NCBI RefSeq assembly: GCF_027580225.2 | Contig: NC_073340.2 | Span: forward strand, 37,453,501-37,517,500 | Direction of reading: 5' to 3' | Length of the DNA stretch: 64,000 bases | From: Misgurnus anguillicaudatus | Taxonomy: Eukaryota > Chordata > Actinopteri > Cypriniformes > Cobitidae | Part shown: positions 1 to 9,100 of the stretch, one piece after another | Layout of the letters: each line of letters starts with the position of its first letter | Numbering within the stretch: position 1 is the first letter of the stretch | Notes under the pieces: model-generated | Databases searched by the model: none | The model's input: only the letters and a program-made list of their open reading frames with translations | Told to the model about the DNA's origin: nothing | Position numbers and translations under genes: made by a program

Positions 1-182
1 TGACTTAAGGCAAACTGTGTCACAACTTTAAAGTTTTCATATAGTAAATGATAAAATGGACCTGCGTTGAAAGTCCCCAGAATATAGAAGTGCCTGTATG
101 CTCTGACCCACACACCGCAGAGTAAACTGAGGATGATTTACCGCGGTCACATCCACTAATCCCGTGTGTTTGTTTTCTCCAG

Positions 183-3100
183 CGTTGTTGTGTTTTGTGT
201 TGAGCGCTCTGGGCGTCACTGCCGGTGCACACAGACTCTGGAGTCACAGATCATACAAAGCAACTTTGCCTCTCCGGATCTTTCTGGCGACCTGCAACTC
301 CATGGCCTTTCAGGTACACTGACCTCTCTAAATAAAGACCATTATCAAAACTATTAGATAACATCTTGATTTGTACTGAGAAACATTAAAGGGTCATGAA
401 ACCCTGCTGTTTCAGCTCCAGTATAACTCACTATAGTTTTGCACAATCCACGACTCCCCTACTGGCCTGAACACACGCAAAACCTCTTCTCATTGGATAA
501 GAACGCGCAAGTTCATAAATAATAATGAGACGCGTTGTTCTATATGTTGACACGATATGGAGTTTAAACACGGAAGAGAAAAATATCACCAAGAGATCAA
601 ATAGCTCAACATTAACTAGGTTTTTCCTACTGTTAAAATTAACAGACGCTAACGTTGTCTTTTATGTTGTGCAACACAACTAACTATGTTAACATCTAAA
701 AAATGTTGGTTAGTGTTTCATGAAGCTTCCAAGAGGAAAGTAAACTGTTAAATTCTGTTGAAGTTTGCAGGTACAGGCCATTAGATTAGGTTAGTCTCTC
801 CAAACATTTTGTGGTAACATGATTGGTAAAGATGATCTATCCCAGGTGAAAGAAGTACACTTCACAGTGTAATTTAGTTGTGCTCTATTTTCACACGCTA
901 ATGTTGTATAAAAAATACTACTTTTTTAATAAAGATAATATTAAAAACATCTAAGTGTACTTATCTGTGCCATTTTGAGACACCATGAATATAAACTAAA
1001 ATGTGTCGTTCTGTTCTTGCTGTCATGGTGAGCGTTGATTTCAATGTAATTGTACAATGTATGTATTTAATAAAACACCAAGAGACCAAACTCTCAATCT
1101 GTTAGCCTCGAGCAATCAACCAAAACAATCACACAAACATCAACTTGATCAAACACACAGTGTGTCAAACCAAATCCATCACACCATTGGTGTAGTGCAG
1201 AGATTCACAAACTTTTCATTTTGTGACCCACTTCATCTATAATGGGAACCACCAACATATTTTATTTTTATTTTGCATCTAAATAACTTCTAGTTTATTA
1301 AATCAAAATCTTTGAAGCCAAGCGACTTTTCACGAACCACCTCATCCAACTGTTTGTGACCCAAAAGTGGTCCTGACCTACAGTCGGAAAAGCCCTGATG
1401 AAGTGGACAAATGGTGCAGACCCACTTCTGGCAACTCAAGTTCGAATCCCAGCTCGAGGTCCTTTGCTGATTCTATACCCCTCTCTCCACCCTGTACTGT
1501 CCTGTTGTCTCCTTAATTACTGTCTATGAAACAAAGGCAAAAATGGCCCAAAAATAACTTCTTTTATTTAGGTATCACTAGTAGTGAACTTGAACCCATC
1601 TTTGTACGAAACCTTTGTATACATTTTTTAATACAGAGATGGTATGTTAAAAGCACATTTTAGTTCATATTCATGGTGTCTTAAAATAGTGTAACAGTGT
1701 TGTATCTGCGTTGTGTGTAATCAGGATGGACACCAATTCACGCTTGAAGACAGTATTTTATTCTGTTGATAACATATGAACAGTGTGATCAGATTCACAT
1801 ATCACCCTTGTGTGTTCGCAGCCATTCTCTCTCGTGGCTGGCGTGAATCTAAATTTTTATTAACATTTATATGAACACTTTTACAAATTGAGAAATATGT
1901 ACCTGTTGATAACATATGAACAGTGTGATCAGATTCACATATCACCCTTGTGTGTTCTATAATAAAGTAAACAAACTTGATGTTACCACAAAGATGATGT
2001 ATCATAAACACAATTCAAACATACATTTAAACACACATAAATTTACATCCATAAGATGGTTATGCAATTATATAGAACAGTATTTTATCACAGAGCACCC
2101 ACTCACCGCAGCCATTCTCTCTCGTGGCTGGCGTGAATCTAAATGACCCTACCGGAACCAGTTCATTATATGGGTGGAGTTTACAGCGGAATTAAAGGGG
2201 CCACACATTAAAATGTGTAGCAAGTGGAAACATCTTTATTTACCCTGTTACACTCCCCCCTGCTGATTTCCACTTGCTTCCGCAAACAAGTCCATACCCC
2301 ACAAAAAAATAACACTAGATCAACATCAGAGTGAAAACACTGATCACAGAATCAGGTACATAACCTCATAAACCATAAACAGTAATAGAAAGAGAAAGAA
2401 GAAGAAACAAAATTATATAGTGTTCAAAGTTTCATGAAATTGTCACTTGAATTCAGTGTAGACACTATTCCCCAAAAGAATTAAAGTGAAAAGAGGGTGG
2501 CCAATCCCCTAGGCACTCGTAGACAAACATGCCCATTACATGTTAGATAGACAATGACAATTCATACATTTGTACACACAAGTTACTCGGCAAAGAGACT
2601 ACATTCCCGTCTCAAATCAATACATTACACTTCCTTAAAGCATCCAATAAAAATATAAACAATAATAGTAACATTAGCATTAGCCAATAGAACAAAATGT
2701 ATACCACAGAAAAAAAACTAAATATTCATGTTTACCCCAGAACTTTTTGCTGGTTCATTAGCTCAATAAATCTAGTAACTGGTTTAAACAGCCTACCAGC
2801 TCTGGATCTCACACGACTTAATGAACGTTCAGGAGGAAAGTTATCAAAACTTATATTTGACACTGAATTATGTTCTGTAAGACGACCACCAACAGCCTTT
2901 GTGGCACTCAAGGAATCAGGAGCAGCTATTTCAACTTGCTCTGCAATGGATTCTGGTACACTCTTGTCCAAACCCTCAACATCATCAATGTTTGCATCAT
3001 TCATACCATCAGAAGGTAGCTGTGACACCCACTCTTGTGTTCTGTAATTTGAAGCATCTTCAGGCACATCAGTAACCACAGAATCAACACTCTCAGAGTC

Positions 3101-6100
3101 ACTCAGGTGGTTTTCAGTCGTATCTACTTCATCAGGAAGTGGAAGGAAGTTTACTGGCATTATAAGGTTACGATGTACAGTCTTCACAGCACCAGTCTGA
3201 CTGTGCTGAATTCTGTAAGTATGACTGTCAGCATTAAGTCCAACAACAGTGTACACTGTATCCTCCCAAAGATCAGCAAGCTTCCGTTTCCCACGTGCTC
3301 CCTTGTTGGCAAGCAAAACTCTATCACCAACATCAATTGGTCCTCCCTTGACTCTCCTATTGTACAAGTCAGCATGCCGCTTAAGCTGTTTTGTGGCAGA
3401 TGCATGTGCAATGTTCATTGCCTCCTTCATATCTCTCCGCAGAGCCTGGATGTAATTGTCATAGTTCACAACATCAGGACTATCCAGAACAGCTTCAAAT
3501 ATAAGGTCAATAGGCAGCCGTGGAATCCTTCCAAACATCAACAGGAAAGGGGCATACCCTGTGGTCTCATGGATGGTGCAATTATAAGCAAAAGTTAGAG
3601 ATTTGAGTACTTGAGGCCATTTGTGCTTGGTCTTTGCTGGCAGAGAGCGTATCATATTGCCCAGTGTCCTGTTCATCCTCTCACATGCTCCGTTACCCAT
3701 TGGATGATAGGGAGTCGTTCTCGATTTTTGGACTCCAGCGGCATTCAACATCTCAGCAATCAGGGCACTCTCAAAGTTGGCTCCTCTATCAGAGTGAATA
3801 CGCCCTGGGAAGCCATAAACACAAAAGTAGTTATTCCACAGTTGATGCGCTACTGCTTTTGCGGATTGATTTGGACACAAAAAAACGTTAGCCATCTTTG
3901 TGAAGTGATCTGTGACAACAAGAACATCCAGGGACCGATTGGCAGAGTCCTCCGCTGACCAAAAGTCTATGCAGACTAGTTCAAGGGGCTCTGTTGTAAT
4001 GATGTTCTCCAATGGTGCACGACCCTCTGGTTCTGGTGTCTTGCTGATCACACATCGACGACAGCACTTAACATACTCTATTACATCCTTCTCTAGGCCA
4101 CACCAAAAGAACCTTTGCCGAGCAAGATATAGAGTCCGCTGCTGACCTTGATGTCCTGCTTGGTCATGAACACCTTTTAACACCACGGATCTCATTGCGT
4201 CAGGCACAACATACAGGTAGGTTTTCTTTTTGGTTACACCATTCTTTGAAACTCTGTACAACACACCATTCTTCATCAGAAGTTTTCCCCAGTGTTTCAT
4301 GAATTTCAAGACAGTTGTTGGTTCAGTGATTTGTTCCCTCCTGTTAGGTCTCCGCCCTCTCTCAACAAAGCAAATGACTCTGCTCAAAACATTATTTTCC
4401 TGTTGTTTCTTAATCAGATACTCATGGGAGAGCATATCAATGTCTGGTGATTCTGATGGCATTATTGCTTGAGGGAGGTGAGGCAGTAGTAAGGTATGTG
4501 ATTTGATGTTCTCATTGCTATGCCTACAAGAGTGCAGAACAGCTTCCACTTCCTGCTTTGACATAGTGCCAGGGATGGAGACTTTAACTGGATGGCAGGC
4601 ATCAGCCAGTCCTCCAGTGTCAGGAGTACTGTCAAAGGGGTGAGTAGACCAGCGAAAGACATCTTGGATATGGTCTGTTTGCACAGCTTCAGCCTCTGCC
4701 AGCAATTTATTATAAGGAACTCTTGTCAGACGATGGAGTACACTAGGGTGTACAAAAGGCTCTCGGCTCAGAGCGTCAGCAACTACATTTTTTGGACCAG
4801 GCACGTACCTGATGTCAAACTGGTATGGCGCAAGTTTGGCAACCCATCTATGTTCACAAGCGTCCAATTTTGCTTTGGACAGAATATACGTTAATGGGTT
4901 GTTGTCTGTCCAGACAGTAAATTTCTGACCTCTGAGCCAATGATGGAATTTGTCACAGATAGCCCATTTCATGGCAAAAAACTCCAGTCTATGTGCAGGG
5001 TATCGTGACTGAGCATAATTAAGTGATTTGCTTGCGAAAGCAACCGGCCTAGCAACTGTTCCACCAGCAGGAAGCTGAGACAAGACTGCCCCGAGTCCTT
5101 TACTCGACGCATCCACTGACAGCAAGAACGGCTAATCAAAATTTGGTTGTGACAAAATGACATTTTCTAGCAAGGCTTGCTTCAGCTGTTTAAATGCTTG
5201 CCTACACTCCGAAGTCAAATCTGAAGAAGACAACTCCCTTTTTTATTTTCGACGCTTCCCCTTTCCACGTGGAGCCCTTGTTCCGGTAGTAAGACTGAAC
5301 AATGGTTTGGCAATAGCCGAACACTCCTCAATAAACTGTTGGTAAAATACTACCATACCCAGAAAAGATCTTATTTTCTGCTGGCAGGGAATATTAGTGC
5401 CTTCAACCATCAGATCATCTTCAGTAACAGAAGCAATGGCTTGGACTTTCTCAGGATCAGTAGCAATGCCATCTGCACTGATGACGTGGCCTAAAAATTT
5501 TACAGAACTTCGTAAGAGATGACATTTCTTTGGAGCAAGCTTGAGATTATGAGCCTTCAAACGCCGAAACACAACTTCCAGACGCTCCAACGCCAGCTCT
5601 TCAGTGGGTGCAAACACCAGGACGTCATCCAGGTAACATAGTAGACTGTTGAAATTCTGATCTCCGAATATCGTCAACATCATTCGCATGAAAGTGGCCG
5701 GACTGTTACACAACCCCTGCGGTAAACGGTTATATTCGTATAACCCAAAAGGTGATGTAAACGCTGTGTACTTCCGGTCATCTTCATGGACTTCTACATT
5801 GTAATAGCCAGACGTGAGGTCCATAGTTGAAAAATAAGCATTTCCACCCAATGCAGCAAGGGCATCAGCTTGATGGGGGAGGGGATGCGCATCTTTGATT
5901 GTGCGAGCATTAATCCAACGAAAGTCTGTGCATATTCTCAAATCTCCTGACTTCTTCCAGACTAGGACAAGAGGTGATGCAAACTCACTACTAGATTTTC
6001 GTATGATCTCACGTTCTTCCATCTCGTTCAGAGCCTGCCGAAGTTTGTCATATTGATTTGGAGCAAGACGTCGATACGGCAAACGAAATGGCTTGTCATC

Positions 6101-9100
6101 ACTCAGGCGAATGCGATGAACAAAGCCTGTTGCTTTTCCACAGTCCAACTTGTGTTTGGAAAAGATAGAATGGTACTGAGAGACAAGATGAACAAGTTTC
6201 ACTTTACAGTCCTCAGACACATCGCAAGATTCCACATCCAAGTCAGCCAAGCCCAGATCACGTAAGACTGCTATGCCATCAGCAGAGTCGGTCGGTCCAG
6301 ATTCGACTGGTAATCTTAGAGCATCTGTTACACTCGTTTCATCCTGTCTGTCAGTTAGAACATCAGCTGTTCTTTGAACATTTTGCTCCAAATCAAATGA
6401 GCAACCATCAGGTAAGTCAGAGGTGTCAAAATCCTGTAAAGCCATGCAAGGAAAAGCATCAGCAAGCGCAGAATTCCTTTTCAAAGTCACTGCTTTCTGA
6501 GAAGGATTTATAACTTTGAGTGGGACCCATCCATCTTTGCGTATCAAAGCTACTGTTTTTCCAACCAGCACTGATCTTGGCCTTGATTTTACTCTACTGG
6601 GCTCCAAAATGACAGCACTGCCAGCTGAGATATCATGAGTGTTTTGCAGTTTGCCCCAAACTAAGTTTTCAGTCATGGGCTCGAGTGTCACAGCCTTTTT
6701 GATTTTTACAGTTCCCACTAAGTCAGGGATAGTATCATTTCTCCACTTCTCCACATTGGCTAGTAGGTCAAGTAATTTATTTTGTTCAGTTTTATCATAC
6801 TCAGGATCAGATACACTTATCAGGAACTCTGCAGAACTTCTTAGCTGATGAATCAAATGTTTCAAAAGGTTACTGCCAAGAATGAGATCATCACTCTGGC
6901 CATCAACTACCAGAGTCGGAACAGTGACGTGACAGCCGTACACGTCCAAATCCAGCTCACACACTCCTAAAGGGTTTGTCCTGGTACCTCCACATCCAAC
7001 CAAGACAACATCTGTTGGGGCAAATGAAAGGTCTGACAACACACCAGCACTCAGCAATTGTGGTAAGAACTTGGAGCTCATGGTGCAAGACATTGACCCA
7101 CTGTCGAGCATTGCTTTTGCCTCAACTTTTCCACCAACAATAACTGAAGTGTAGAAAAGATCCTCGTATGGCTTAAGTTTCTGTGTATTTTGCATAATAA
7201 CTGTACATTCGGAACTATACTCTTCACACACACTCATATAGAGAGATTCCAGATCACAATCCAACAATGATGGGGGATCATCATTTGGCCTTACACTCAC
7301 CCCCTCCACATGCAGGCCTATTCGTTTCCCGTACGTGGAAGAGCATCCAATTCAGGCATCCTATCAACAGCTGTGCAGGTTCTGGCTTTAGGACACTCCA
7401 CACGTGAATGACCTGCTTTGTAACAAAGAAAACACAGATGATTTGCTCTGCAGTGAAAATGGGTGGTGTGGCCAACATCTCCACACACTTCACATGGTAG
7501 GGTAGGCCTCACTCTGCTTCTCTGTGACCTAAACGCATTACGCTCTCTACCGGACTGATTTCTTGATCGTTCTTGGTCCAAAACACGTTCTAGCATTGCT
7601 AAGATTCGTTCCATAGGTTCAACATGCTCATTAGTTGGAGTTTGGTATTGAGCAGACTCAGGTTTAACACTTGTCTTAACCTTTGTTTCTGTAGGCTGAA
7701 CAGCAACTTCCTGTTTCAGAAGAGGAATGGCTGGGGGTGCTTTAGGCACAGAGCTACATCGCTTCTCTCTACGATACTCTTCCAAGCGTGCATGGACATC
7801 TGCTGCTGTCCACTCTTCCAATGGTATGCACTTGAAAATTAGTGAAAGCTCAGGATTCGGACAATGTCTGATAAACATTACAGTGAGTTCATGGGACAGA
7901 TCATCAGTCTTTTTATTTTGTCTCTTTAAGCAGTCTTCGGCCATGTCCATGGCTCTATTTAGCCTCAGCCAATAATCAAAGAGGTCCTCACCAGCGTGCG
8001 GGAGAGTGCCATAAAAATCAGCTAATGGCATGCTAGAAAAAGCTGTGTCACTGAAGTGTTGCTTAAGCAAATCAAAAATAGGACTTGGACTTTTGGACAA
8101 TTCAATAGAGGGGTTACTGCGCAAGCCCACCCTTACAACTTCCCGTGCCCGCCCCATAAGCCTACTCATGACTTCGTCAGCTTGTTCTTCGACTGGTGTC
8201 CCTGTTTTGCGTAAATATGACTGCACTATGGGTACCCACTCATGTATTGTGTATGGATCAGCCCGATCACCCCTGAAACAAACAGGTTCTTTGATTTCAG
8301 ATTTTAGAACTCTGTTCAAGACAGATGAGTCTGCAGAACTACACATTTTAGACTCTAAACAGGAAGCAATGCTCTCCCCAATTGAACGTCCCATTCGTTC
8401 TGCCATCCCCACAATTAATTCCATTGAATCATCCCCTCTCAGATTTGGTTGTTTCAGTTCACCTTCACTAAACTGAGGTGGTGGAGGATTTGAATTAACA
8501 TTTACATTTTCAATAGCCTCTAAGGCGGACATTGGAGTCGATGTGACAGGAGTATAATCAAATCTACCTCTCCCAACTGATGGCATGGGAGAAAACATGA
8601 AGATGCCTCTACCTCTACCAAAACTATTCTCAGACTCCATACTCAATGTTGACAATATCAATGAACAAAACAAATAAAAATATTATCCAAATGAGAAAGA
8701 AAGAGAAAAAGAATCTTTCCCCTTATGTAGATATATATGAAAATTTGAATCAGAACATCAGAAAAACACTCTCAGGAGAAAAAAATAGAAAAAAAAATAA
8801 ATAAATCTGCAGTACTCAAAATGTTCAAAATGTATAGTCCAAAGTTCAATGAAAAGTATTTGTTCAGCTTTCAGTCTTCTCCACAATAAAGTTATTGTAG
8901 ATTAATTAAACCCCAGTCATCAAAACATATATATATATTACATACTCTTTTTTTTGTGAAGGAAAAAAAAATACTTCAAAGTTCAGTTTTAAATGGCAAT
9001 CGTTGTAAAATATATCATTGCTGCTTTCAAATGGATACCACAATACCAGAACTTTGCTCCTCTCAATGATGAAACATGTTCCTTTACTCCCCCTTGTGGG

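Noticed and set aside
1405..1560. tRNA gene
   Set aside because: Only a B-box-like motif; no cloverleaf or anticodon arm could be formed. A SINE is the better call. The same holds for 63225-63360.
2697..4894. Plus-strand frames of 80-163 codons across the gypsy element
   Set aside because: They are antisense shadows of pol, which is recognisable on the minus strand.
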